This document shows, in pieces, positions 8,075-15,008 of a DNA stretch of 35,488 nt. The notes beneath the pieces are model-generated. The model was not told the origin of the DNA. It saw nothing but the letters and a program-made list of their open reading frames with translations, and searched no databases. The DNA comes from an uncultured bacterium (GTDB lineage Bacteria; Verrucomicrobiota; Kiritimatiellia; CAIKKV01; CAITUY01), in NCBI GenBank assembly GCA_903895695.1, contig CAITUY010000065.1:1-35488 (forward strand). The letters run 5' to 3'. How positions within the stretch are numbered: the first letter of the stretch is position 1; every line of letters starts with the position of its first letter. The position numbers and the translations under genes were made by a program.

Positions 8075-8743
8075 TTAGCCTCGCCGGAAAGCCGTATCTC
8101 CCGGCGCCAAGATATCCATGGCTTCTTTGCAGGCATCGCCAAACGCCTCCATGATGCGGTGCTTTGCGTTATAGACCTGCTGTTCGTCCAGGCCCAGTCG
8201 TTCGCACACGTCAGTCACCTTGATGTCCTTTATGACATACAATTCAAAGGCCTGCAGCTGCGCCTCACTGAACTTGTGCTCGGGGCCACGCAGGATGCGC
8301 ATGGCGGTGGAGACGACCTCCCTGGCCAAATCTGTTAATGCCTGCTCGGCCGCGGTCTTCGATGCCTCATCGGGCTGCTGATCAATGAAGGGCTCATCCG
8401 TCTCCTCGGCATCTTTAGGTGGGTGTACTAACAGCGGCTCACGGTGGTCCTTATCTATCTGGGAGATTATTCGCCTTCTGATTATGGTCTTCAGGAAAGA
8501 CCGGAACTTACCCTTGGCCGGGTCATAGTCAAACTTGGGCATTACTCTCGTCGACAGCTCACTCATGACTGACGCGACCATGTCTTCGATCTTCTCTTCT
8601 GGCAAGCCCTGTTGCCTAGCTACGAACGCCAAGTAGAGGGTGTATTTTCTGTAGAACTCCGCCCATCGCGGATGCTTCGGGTCCTTGACATCCTCCAGTT
8701 GGCTTGGATGGGTCATGGATACTGGTCCATTGGTCGGCTTCAT
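8075..8743 (-). CDS. ECF-type RNA polymerase sigma factor
   Basis: 222 residues. The sigma-2 region spans about 24-105, with YDPAKGKFRSFLKTIIRRR typical of the Rhodopirellula/Verrucomicrobium ECF type. An acidic linker follows (about 108-140). Sigma-4 spans about 155-212, with an HTH around VTDVCERLGLDEQQVYNAKH. In region 2.2 the usual ...EDLVQExF reads EDMVASVM, so the conserved acidic residue is Ser58. The start at 8743 is one of several in-frame ATGs; MTHPSQ at 8716 is an alternative. It is co-transcribed with the Ser/Thr kinase. Related ECF-kinase pairs exist, in which kinase phosphorylation activates the sigma factor. Confidence 0.9.
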   Translation of the reverse strand: MKPTNGPVSMTHPSQLEDVKDPKHPRWAEFYRKYTLYLAFVARQQGLPEEKIEDMVASVMSELSTRVMPKFDYDPAKGKFRSFLKTIIRRRIISQIDKDHREPLLVHPPKDAEETDEPFIDQQPDEASKTAAEQALTDLAREVVSTAMRILRGPEHKFSEAQLQAFELYVIKDIKVTDVCERLGLDEQQVYNAKHRIMEAFGDACKEAMDILAPGDTAFRRG

Positions 8744-8947
8744 GCATTACCCTCGGCGAAGTTGACTCCCCCACTGCGAAGTAGGCCGGGATAGCAAACC
8801 GCGCCCCTTCTCGCAAGTGCGAATTTTCTCCCATCAACTGAAAGAAGACGGTGCCTGTCGTCGAACTGCTGGCAAGGGCGCCTCGTGGGTTACCCGGCCA
8901 TGTCGGTCGGCCCCATGTGCCGTGACACCACAAATGGGAGCAGAACA

Positions 8948-9484
8948 ATGGGAACTGAAGGTAACGAGCAACATGACGGCTATTCAATGGACTGTCGGGC
9001 GGGGCCGGTCTACCGGTCCCGGCACCTGAGCAGGCATCTGGCCCGGCGATTGGGAAGACGGCGCGGGCGGCCGTACATCATCAGCATGATGGTCTGGCCC
9101 TATCCGGAGTACCCCAACCAGACCCCGGAGTTGCGTAACTATTACGCGCTCAACCTGCCCCAGGCGGCGGCACGCGCCGTCGAGATCGAGATCCGCCTGC
9201 GCGAGCAGGAACTGCAGGCGGCGCTGATCGGCATTCGGCCGGCCACCCGCAGGGAGACCAATGCGTTCTTCCGCGTGATGGACGAGTTGGAGGCTGGCAT
9301 GCCGGCCTCGATACCGGCGATGGCCCTCACTGAAAGAAAAGTCAGCCATCCGGCGAACCCCTCTTCATGCGGGGCATTTGGCACCGAGCCAGGGGCCCAA
9401 GTGAAAGACGAAGACGGCGCTGCGCGAACATCCCTTCAGAGTGGAACAACGATCGGAGGTAAAGCTCACGAACTAAACGATTGA
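8948..9484 (+). CDS. Hypothetical protein
   Basis: 178 residues from the ATG at 8948, chosen because GGAGCAG lies just upstream; the same frame is open further back. An Arg/His-rich stretch (about 20-40) precedes PYIISMMVWPYPEYPNQTPE. A helical region follows (AAARAVEIEIRLREQELQAA, then RRETNAFFRVMDELEAG). The last ~60 residues are low in structure. No family is recognised. It diverges from the sigma factor gene across a gap of about 200 bases. Confidence 0.6.
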   Translation: MGTEGNEQHDGYSMDCRAGPVYRSRHLSRHLARRLGRRRGRPYIISMMVWPYPEYPNQTPELRNYYALNLPQAAARAVEIEIRLREQELQAALIGIRPATRRETNAFFRVMDELEAGMPASIPAMALTERKVSHPANPSSCGAFGTEPGAQVKDEDGAARTSLQSGTTIGGKAHELND

Positions 9485-9579
9485 GATTCGGGTGCCCGGA
9501 GAGCCGACCAGGGCGGAAATAACGAGGTCGGCAGTGCAGAAAGAATGGTCCGCAAATGCGGGCAGAAGGAGATCGAAAG

Positions 9580-10161
9580 ATGAGCGGTAAGAAACATTTC
9601 GGCGGCAATGCCAAGAGGACGTCAACGATGAGCAGTGATCATAAGTGCCAGGGAGCGTGTCCGGCGATGCAGGAGACCGACATGGGGCGACTCCAGGTTG
9701 CGGCGCACGGCGGCTGTCCGGCCGCCCAGTATGCACTGGGCACAAGGTTGACATTCGGCATAGGCGTAAGTGCGACTCCTGAGGAAGGAGTGGGTTGGCT
9801 TCGCAAGTCTGCGGATCAGGGATGTCCGTACGCCATGATGAACCTCGCTCGCGCATGCGGTCATGGCGTGGGTGTGCCGGTGGACGAGAAACTAGCAGTC
9901 CAATTGTGCCTTCGCGCCGCTGAGTGCGGGGCGTGGGAAGCGCAGCTCACCCTTGGGCAGGCGTACTACTTCGGTGTCGAAGGTTTCCCGCTAAGCCGCC
10001 GAAAGGCTGAAAAGTGGTTCCGGGCTGCCGCCGAGCAAGGCAGTGAGGACGCGCAGGACATGCTCGATCAGCACTACGCAGCCGGTAACGGTAAGGCCCG
10101 TGGCCAAGGCAAGACCGGTCGGGGAATCCGTCGGGCTGTCGGCCACGGAATCCACGCGTGA
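9580..10161 (+). CDS. Sel1-like repeat protein
   Basis: 193 residues from the ATG at 9580, chosen over 9556 because AAGGAG (9567-9572) has ideal spacing. Residues about 45-165 form Sel1-like (TPR-related) helical repeats. The pattern AAxxGxxxAQxxLGxxxxxGxGV is visible as CPAAQYALGTRLTFGIGV, then CPYAMMNLARACGHGVGV, WEAQLTLGQAYYFGVEG and SEDAQDMLDQHYAAG. Sel1 proteins scaffold protein-protein contacts in signalling. There is no signal peptide, and the C-terminus is basic and Gly-rich. A hairpin (GCCGACC 9503-9509, GGTCGGC 9526-9532) lies in the gap before it, and a strong hairpin follows at 10211. Confidence 0.85.
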   Translation: MSGKKHFGGNAKRTSTMSSDHKCQGACPAMQETDMGRLQVAAHGGCPAAQYALGTRLTFGIGVSATPEEGVGWLRKSADQGCPYAMMNLARACGHGVGVPVDEKLAVQLCLRAAECGAWEAQLTLGQAYYFGVEGFPLSRRKAEKWFRAAAEQGSEDAQDMLDQHYAAGNGKARGQGKTGRGIRRAVGHGIHA

Positions 10162-10210
10162 AATCAGGGGTGGCCTCCCTGCGGCGGCGGACCGCCACCT
10201 GACTGCACCA

Positions 10211-10240
10211 CGGGGGCGAGAGACCCCTATCTCGCCCCCG
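10211..10240. terminator. Strong hairpin after the Sel1 gene, terminator-like
   Basis: CGGGGGCGAGA (10211-10221) and TCTCGCCCCCG (10230-10240) form a perfect 11-bp stem with an 8-base loop. No T-tract follows, so it may slow or end transcription by another route, or stabilise RNA ends. A weaker inverted repeat, TCAGGGGTGGC (10164-10174) and GCCACCTGA (10194-10202), lies just before it. The gap 10162-10303 holds nothing else. Confidence 0.55.
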
Positions 10241-10303
10241 TCTCTACCTGTCCCCGTGAAGGATCGGGCGACCCGCGCGCGAACTGACAATCAAGAGGAG
10301 GGA

Positions 10304-10432
10304 ATGCCGATGACGAGAATCAAGTCCACCCAATGTGCCAGCCCGGGTGGGCCGCTGGGGCGAAGGCTGGCAAAGCAAACGATAACAATCGGCCCGCAGA
10401 GGCGGGCCGCTGACCACGAGGAGAAAGCATGA
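10304..10432 (+). CDS. Small ORF (42 aa) upstream of the ParB-like gene
   Basis: The ATG at 10304 follows AAGAGGAGGG (10293-10302) and the frame ends in TGA overlapping the next start (ATGA at 10429-10432). This suggests translational coupling to the ParB-like gene. The predicted product is basic (MPMTRIKSTQ at the N-terminus, GGPLGRRLAKQ in the middle) and matches no family. It contains a perfect GC hairpin (10390-10409), so it may be a leader rather than a functional protein. Confidence 0.4.
   Translation: MPMTRIKSTQCASPGGPLGRRLAKQTITIGPQRRAADHEEKA
10390..10409 (+). promoter_or_regulatory. GC-rich hairpin just upstream of the ParB-like start
   Basis: CGGCCCGC (10390-10397) and GCGGGCCG (10402-10409) pair perfectly around AGAG. 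The ribosome binding site (GAGGAG) and ATG follow about 20 bases later. A similar hairpin, CCCGCCT (14975-14981) with AGGCGGG (14983-14989), precedes the second winged-helix paralogue. They look like 5'-UTR stability or upstream terminator elements shared by genes of this element. Confidence 0.45.
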
Positions 10433-11643
10433 CAACGCAAGCATTGGACACGACTGCCCGGCAGGAACCGGGTGGCGATGTACAGACGGTTGAGAAACTG
10501 GTGGCAGTAGCCACCAAGGCAGCGGGCACGATCAAGTCGCTCGGCCTCCACGGTAAAGGCGTGAGCGGTGCCCAGAGTCGGTGCACCACCATCCTCAAGG
10601 GTGTCGATCCGGCTAAACGCCTGAGGGCCGGCCAGGAGTTGGCCGCCAGCCTGCAGAAAGGTAATGCGGACGCGAAAAAGCTCGCGGCCGAAATTCTGGA
10701 CGCTCTCCAGCCGACGCAGCCTGCCGCGCCGCCCTCAGTGTCGCCAGCAGTTGCGACACCAGCCGAAGCAACGGCGGACAATCCGGGTGTTACCAAGGCG
10801 GGTCCGGATGCGGGTGGCCAAAAGGCCGCAAGCGTAACGGCTCCAGCTACGTCGTCGGATAGGCATGAGGGTGAGATTGTCCTCGTGGCTATCGCCGATC
10901 TCAAGCCTCAGGCGCCTTTCGACGCCCTCTTCCCGATCACGCCCAGCACTCTGAGCGCAATCGTGGCGGATATGCAGCAGCACGGTTACGACGGTGCCCA
11001 CCCGATAGCTGTCTGGGATGGCATTCCGATTGACGGCAACACGCGCCTAAAGGCGGCCCAGCAAGCCGGTCTGACGCATGTACCGGTCGTCCACCGGTCA
11101 TTTGCGGATGAAAATGAGGCCTTCGAATACGCGATTCACTGCCAGCGCGACCGCCGTAACCTGACGGATGCCGACATCCTGCGGCTCGTGGAGGAGTTGG
11201 ATCACCGCCGTACCCGTGGTGGTGACAGGCGTGGCGAGGGCGCGCCGGGATCAAAAACTTCAGGTGAAGTTTTTGATTCGGCAGAGGCAACCGCGGACTT
11301 GATCGGCACTTCAGCGACGAAGGTGGAGGGCGCCAGGGCCGTCCTCGACAGCGGTGACGAAACGCTCACGAAGTCTGTGAAGTCCGGCGCGAAGAGCATC
11401 CGCAAGGGTGCGGCCGAGGCACGGGCAGCCAAGCGTACCCCGGCGAAGAAGGAAGCCGCCTATCTGTTGGAGCGAACCAAAGGGGCCGAGGCCCTGAAGG
11501 CTGCCGATCAGCACCTGCGCCCTTCCGATCCCGCCATCGCGGACCAGATCGTGGCACTGCGCAACGCGGTTCTGGAAATCATCTCAAGGGCTAAGGCTGA
11601 GGCGAAAAGCCGTAGCAAGGAGGTGCAGGATGCGTCCAAGTGA
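10429..11643 (+). CDS. ParB-like nuclease/partition-family protein
   Basis: 404 residues. The N-terminal ~90 residues are helical, then an Ala/Pro-rich linker (about 93-148) leads to a ParB-N domain (about 149-245). It carries ALFPITPSTLSAIVADMQQ and the signature GIPIDGNTRLKAAQQAG (198-214), equivalent to the CTP/nucleotide-binding box of ParB/Srx proteins. AFEYAIHCQRDRRNLTDADI continues in the manner of ParB/DNA-methylase-associated proteins. A possible HTH (ATADLIGTSATKVEGARAVL) and a basic helical C-terminus follow. No ParA gene is present, so a partition role is not assured. Its last 14 bases overlap the radical SAM gene, indicating an operon. Confidence 0.88.
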   Translation: MTTQALDTTARQEPGGDVQTVEKLVAVATKAAGTIKSLGLHGKGVSGAQSRCTTILKGVDPAKRLRAGQELAASLQKGNADAKKLAAEILDALQPTQPAAPPSVSPAVATPAEATADNPGVTKAGPDAGGQKAASVTAPATSSDRHEGEIVLVAIADLKPQAPFDALFPITPSTLSAIVADMQQHGYDGAHPIAVWDGIPIDGNTRLKAAQQAGLTHVPVVHRSFADENEAFEYAIHCQRDRRNLTDADILRLVEELDHRRTRGGDRRGEGAPGSKTSGEVFDSAEATADLIGTSATKVEGARAVLDSGDETLTKSVKSGAKSIRKGAAEARAAKRTPAKKEAAYLLERTKGAEALKAADQHLRPSDPAIADQIVALRNAVLEIISRAKAEAKSRSKEVQDASK

Positions 11644-12841
11644 TCCAGTAGGCGCGGGGTGTCCCGTCCTTGATCTGTCCTGCCCCATCTGGCGGGGCGA
11701 GCGGGTAGACATATGGAAGCAGTCGCTGGTGGTCGCGCAGACGGGATTCCACTTCAAGTCGCTGTGCGACTTTACCGTGAATCCCTTCATGGGTTGCGGC
11801 CACGGGTGCCCATTCTGCTACGTGCCAGAGGTCTCCGCTGCAAAGCAAAAGAGCGCACTTGAACCGTATGGGGTACGGGATCCGGATGCCGAGTGGGGGC
11901 AATATGCGCTGCTACGCATGTGGGATGAGAAGGAATTCCGGCAGTCCTTGATGAAGATGTGCAGGATACCGCCCGGCAAACTCATGCAGGGCGGGCACCG
12001 CGCCATCATGCTTTCGAGCACCACGGACGCTTACCAGCACATCCGTCACCCGGATTCTGAACGGGCCAAGGAATTGAACGCGTATCGCGCGTACATGGTC
12101 TGCAAGGCGCTGGAGATCATTCGGGATGAGTCCGATCTCCGGGTTCGTATCCAAAGCCGATTCACATTGGCGGAGAACGATCTGGAATTGCTGGTGTCGT
12201 ACGGTCCCCGCCTGCTCCTGGGCACCAGCATCGTTACGCTGGATCGCAGTATCGGGCAGCTTTACGAACCGCATGTCCCGGACGCGGAACGGCGGCTGGA
12301 GATGTTGCGCAAGGCAAGCGCAGCAGGTGTGAACGTGTACGTGGCGTTTGCCCCCGTCCCGCCGCACTGCGATGAGGCCGACGTACGCAGGACTCTGCAG
12401 GCCATTGCGCAGGTTAAGCCCTGCACCGTCTTCTGCGAGTCGCTCAACGTACGCGGCGGCAATCTCGAACGCATCCGGAAGCGCGCTGCTGAATTGGTCG
12501 TGGACAGCCGCATGGACCTCTTCGAGAACGCGGCTGAGGTTCCGGCGTATTCCCTGCGTACGCTCAAGATGGTCGAGCGGGTAGCGGCCGAGGTCGGGTT
12601 GGCGGAACGGCTGCATCTATGGCCTGACAAAGAGGTACTGGGCGGGAAGACGGCCTACGCAGGGGTGGCTGATCCGGCCGAGCATGCCGCTTGGCTGCTC
12701 AAGTGGTGGAACCGGGTGAGCGAGTGGCCTGAGACGACCAGTGCCCATCAGGCGAGCCCCTGCGGCTCAGATACGGCCACCTCAATCATCCCCGCAACGA
12801 CGCTCGACACCGTGCCCATCGTGACCGCTACCACCATCTGA
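11630..12841 (+). CDS. Spore photoproduct lyase-like radical SAM protein
   Basis: 403 residues. The radical SAM motif CGHGCPFC (Cys56, Cys60, Cys63) sits in the context FTVNPFMGCGHGC, typical of the SPL/Rv2578c-like family. A TIM-barrel region follows with AIMLSSTTDAYQ and LLLGTSIVTLD. Members bind a [4Fe-4S] cluster and S-adenosylmethionine; the best-known one repairs spore photoproduct in DNA, but most relatives are uncharacterised. The C-terminal ~30 residues are a Thr-rich, low-complexity tail. It overlaps the ParB-like gene by 14 bases, pointing to a linked DNA-related role, which is inference. Confidence 0.9.
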   Translation: MRPSDPVGAGCPVLDLSCPIWRGERVDIWKQSLVVAQTGFHFKSLCDFTVNPFMGCGHGCPFCYVPEVSAAKQKSALEPYGVRDPDAEWGQYALLRMWDEKEFRQSLMKMCRIPPGKLMQGGHRAIMLSSTTDAYQHIRHPDSERAKELNAYRAYMVCKALEIIRDESDLRVRIQSRFTLAENDLELLVSYGPRLLLGTSIVTLDRSIGQLYEPHVPDAERRLEMLRKASAAGVNVYVAFAPVPPHCDEADVRRTLQAIAQVKPCTVFCESLNVRGGNLERIRKRAAELVVDSRMDLFENAAEVPAYSLRTLKMVERVAAEVGLAERLHLWPDKEVLGGKTAYAGVADPAEHAAWLLKWWNRVSEWPETTSAHQASPCGSDTATSIIPATTLDTVPIVTATTI

Positions 12842-12884
12842 AAGAAGGCCGGAGCACTCTTCGAATAGTCTTTAGAGGGAGAAC

Positions 12885-13046
12885 ATGACGATGAACAACA
12901 TCAATTCAAAAGCCGGTGTGGGCGCGCGCGCCGGCGAGCAGAAAGTCGCGCCCGTCACACCAGTTGTTGTGATGTCGTGGACTCAATACTGGTCTGCCGT
13001 GTGGGTCGGCGAGGTGGACCTCATGAACTGTTACACGACCAATTGA
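12885..13046 (+). CDS. Small hypothetical protein (53 aa)
   Basis: ATG at 12885 is preceded by AGAGGGAG, a good ribosome binding site. The product begins MTMNNINSKAGVGA and continues to VVVMSWTQYWSAVWVGEVDL, an aromatic, weakly hydrophobic C-terminal half. No family is recognised. It lies 43 bases after the radical SAM gene and 28 bases before the next gene on the same strand, so it is probably part of the same transcript. Confidence 0.55.
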   Translation: MTMNNINSKAGVGARAGEQKVAPVTPVVVMSWTQYWSAVWVGEVDLMNCYTTN

Positions 13047-13074
13047 GGAAACAGAAACAAGAAAGGAATGAGCA

Positions 13075-13491
13075 ATGAGAGTTAATCGTACGAGGTCTCT
13101 TGACGGAAAGAAGGATCGAACGGTGCGCTGTCCGGTATGCCGGGCAGTCTGGATGAAGGCGGATGAGGATATGCCGAGCGGCAAGTGCGCTCACCTTCGG
13201 TTTGATGGTGTCGAGTTCAATGAACTGGGCGGCATCCAGATCCACGGCAGATGGAAGGGGGCCAAGGCATTTAGGGCTGCCGTCTATGCGGAACATAAGC
13301 GAAACGGCGAACGCTTGCGCAAAGCACTGCGGTGCGTGCCCACGACGGAGGTCGACGAAGTCGACGCATACGGGCTGATGGTTCAAGGCTGCTACTGCCC
13401 GGATGACGCCGTCGTGGTGTTCGGCTACAGCCGGCACGGCAATGGCGCAGCGATCAACCAGGAATCCCGAGTCATGCGGAGGTCAAAATGA
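13075..13491 (+). CDS. Hypothetical protein with CPxC zinc-ribbon-like motif
   Basis: 138 residues. CPVC (Cys19, Cys22) with Cys38 and His40 (CAH) could form a small zinc site near the N-terminus. The rest (FNELGGIQIHGRWKGAKAF, then VDAYGLMVQGCYCPDDAVVV) shows mixed alpha/beta character but no family I recognise. AAAGGAATG lies upstream of the start. Its stop overlaps the next start (ATGA at 13488-13491), so the two are translationally coupled. Confidence 0.65.
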   Translation: MRVNRTRSLDGKKDRTVRCPVCRAVWMKADEDMPSGKCAHLRFDGVEFNELGGIQIHGRWKGAKAFRAAVYAEHKRNGERLRKALRCVPTTEVDEVDAYGLMVQGCYCPDDAVVVFGYSRHGNGAAINQESRVMRRSK

Positions 13492-13865
13492 AGGAATTTT
13501 CGACACACATGAAGGAGTGGCTGAGCAAGACCGCCCATGAAACGGTGGCGCGGCTACTGGGGGTGGGTCCAGCAATGGATGCCAAGTATGTGTTCTTCGC
13601 AGACTCCCCCTGCAACAACAGAACCGCAGGCGACATCGTGAAAGAGGATTCGCAAGGCGGTAAGACCGCGTCGCAGGTCCTTGCAGCGGGGCTCCTCGCA
13701 GTCGGGGTTCTTGACCGTGCCGGCGGTAAGCCCAAGAAGGGCACGATCGTGGCAACGACGGTTCCAACAACGGACGGGTGGCTGCTAACCCTCTGGGACG
13801 GCCGTACCGATACGCCTTCTATCCACGTGGGCGGCATTGTGTACGACGACACGATCGGTCCCTGA
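13488..13865 (+). CDS. Hypothetical protein
   Basis: 125 residues, coupled to the previous gene by an ATGA overlap. The N-terminus is helical (MKEWLSKTAHETVARLLGVG). The middle is Gly/Ala/Lys-rich. The C-terminal part has beta-strand character (TDGWLLTLWDGRTDTPSIHV). No family is recognised and there is no signal peptide. The inverted-repeat region starting at 13880 follows its stop. Confidence 0.65.
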   Translation: MKEFSTHMKEWLSKTAHETVARLLGVGPAMDAKYVFFADSPCNNRTAGDIVKEDSQGGKTASQVLAAGLLAVGVLDRAGGKPKKGTIVATTVPTTDGWLLTLWDGRTDTPSIHVGGIVYDDTIGP

Positions 13866-13879
13866 AGGCCAGAAATGAA

Positions 13880-14008
13880 CCGGATGATGCGGGATGGCGG
13901 AGAGGGGTGGGCGACCCACCCCGATTCGAAAGAACATGAGTGGCGATTGGCATCGCGTTAACGCGCGCACTGCAGACCTGCGCAACTCAAGCATCCCGTG
14001 TCATCCGG
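13880..14008. repeat. Long inverted repeat enclosing a second hairpin, upstream of the first winged-helix paralogue
   Basis: CCGGATGATGCGGGATG (13880-13896) is inverted as CATCCCGTGTCATCCGG (13992-14008), with 15 of 17 bases pairing. Inside it, GGGGTGGG (13904-13911) and CCCACCCC (13915-13922) form a perfect 8-bp stem around CGA. The outer arms flank the start region of the paralogue beginning at 14027. The structure could be a terminator plus an operator, or part of a replication origin. It is the only notable content of the gap 13866-14026. Confidence 0.6.
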
Positions 14009-14026
14009 AAAGATAGGAAACCTACG

Positions 14027-14827
14027 ATGAACGAACTCTCACTTCCAACGGCCCAGCCCAGCGCTGTGGCTCCGGCCCTTGTGGCCGCGCGTGCCAACGT
14101 ACCGTCCACCACCACAGGCCTCCCAACTGTGCCGTCGGCCGCCGATCACCTGTGGGGCGGTGTGGGCGGCATCCTTACCACTCTCGCGAGCCGCCTGAGC
14201 AATCTCATTGCCCAAGGCATAAAGCCCAGTGCGCGTTCGGACTCGCCTGACGCTGATGCGCTTTGGGTGTGCAAGCGGCTGCTCGCCGGTCAGCGTAACT
14301 TCGCCACGGCAGCGCAGTTGCTGCGATTGCTGCCCACTGCCAAGGACACCGAAATGTCAAAGCTGGCCCGATCGATCGTTGACGTACTGAGGCGACCAGA
14401 GGTGCCGGCACTGCTGCCTGCCTTTACCGTCGAGCTTCTCGCACGATTGTCCGGATCTACCATCTGCGGACTGGCCAGAAATGGGCTGCTTCACCCCCGT
14501 CGGGAATCTGGCCGGCTCTACTATGACGCCGCCGAACTGGAAGGCCTCTTCCGCCGTCACTACAACGGCAGCCCGACCATGAGCAGCCGGGCCCGGGTCT
14601 TACTCCTTGAACGTAAGTGCGCACTGGATGGACATGCGGCCGAACTGCTTGGCCTTAGCACCGATCAGTTGCGGCAACGCGTTCAGGACGGCTTGGTGCC
14701 CTCAATACGGGTTGGTACGGCCACGGTGCTGCTCAGGACCGATGTGCTGTCGGCAGCCGCCTTGAGCGTTAAGGACCATCCCCATCTGACCCGGCGACCA
14801 GTCAGGGAGGCCAACCGGGCAGCGTAA
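14027..14827 (+). CDS. Protein with two winged-helix (MerR/excisionase-like) regions, paralogue A
   Basis: 266 residues from the ATG at 14027, chosen because AGGAAA lies upstream and because the paralogue starts the same way (MNE...). A Pro/Ala/Thr-rich N-terminus (1-40) and a helical middle lead to two predicted winged-helix regions: about 133-178 (TVELLARLSGSTICGLARNG, then GRLYYDAAELE) and about 192-243 (AELLGLSTDQLRQRVQDGLV, then PSIRVGTATVLLRTDV). The second half aligns with the gene at 15009 at roughly two residues in five by eye. Both lie just upstream of a Rep-like gene. A role as origin-binding or regulatory protein is inference. Its last codons form the left arm of the large palindrome at 14816. 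Confidence 0.75.
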   Translation: MNELSLPTAQPSAVAPALVAARANVPSTTTGLPTVPSAADHLWGGVGGILTTLASRLSNLIAQGIKPSARSDSPDADALWVCKRLLAGQRNFATAAQLLRLLPTAKDTEMSKLARSIVDVLRRPEVPALLPAFTVELLARLSGSTICGLARNGLLHPRRESGRLYYDAAELEGLFRRHYNGSPTMSSRARVLLLERKCALDGHAAELLGLSTDQLRQRVQDGLVPSIRVGTATVLLRTDVLSAAALSVKDHPHLTRRPVREANRAA

Positions 14828-14912
14828 CATCCCAGGATCCTGGACTCCGCACACCGGTCGCCATGGCGAACACTGTCCGGAGTCCGGGATCGCGATGAGG
14901 TTACGCTGCCCG
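14816..14912. repeat. Nested cruciform: long inverted repeat with a perfect palindrome in its loop
   Basis: The outer arms CGGGCAGCGTAAC (14816-14828) and GTTACGCTGCCCG (14900-14912) pair perfectly over 13 bp. The structure continues inward with a partly matched stretch, then GGACTCCG (14842-14849) against CGGAGTCC (14878-14885). The loop contains TCGCCATGGCGA (14858-14869), a perfect 12-bp palindrome. The left arm overlaps the last codons and the stop of paralogue A. Candidate roles are a replication or nicking origin for the Rep-like protein, a recombination site, or a complex terminator. Confidence 0.75.
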
Positions 14913-15008
14913 CTGAAAGGTTTCGAGCCGTTGATACGAACTGTACTTAGGACCGAATAGCATAACTCAACCAGCCCGCCTAAGGCGGGACAGAAAGGAA
15001 ACAGCACC

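Noticed and set aside
14816..14912. Integron attC site
   Set aside because: The arm ends (GCGTAAC and GTTACGC) do not fit the RYYYAAC and GTTRRRY core sites, and no integron integrase or cassette array is present.
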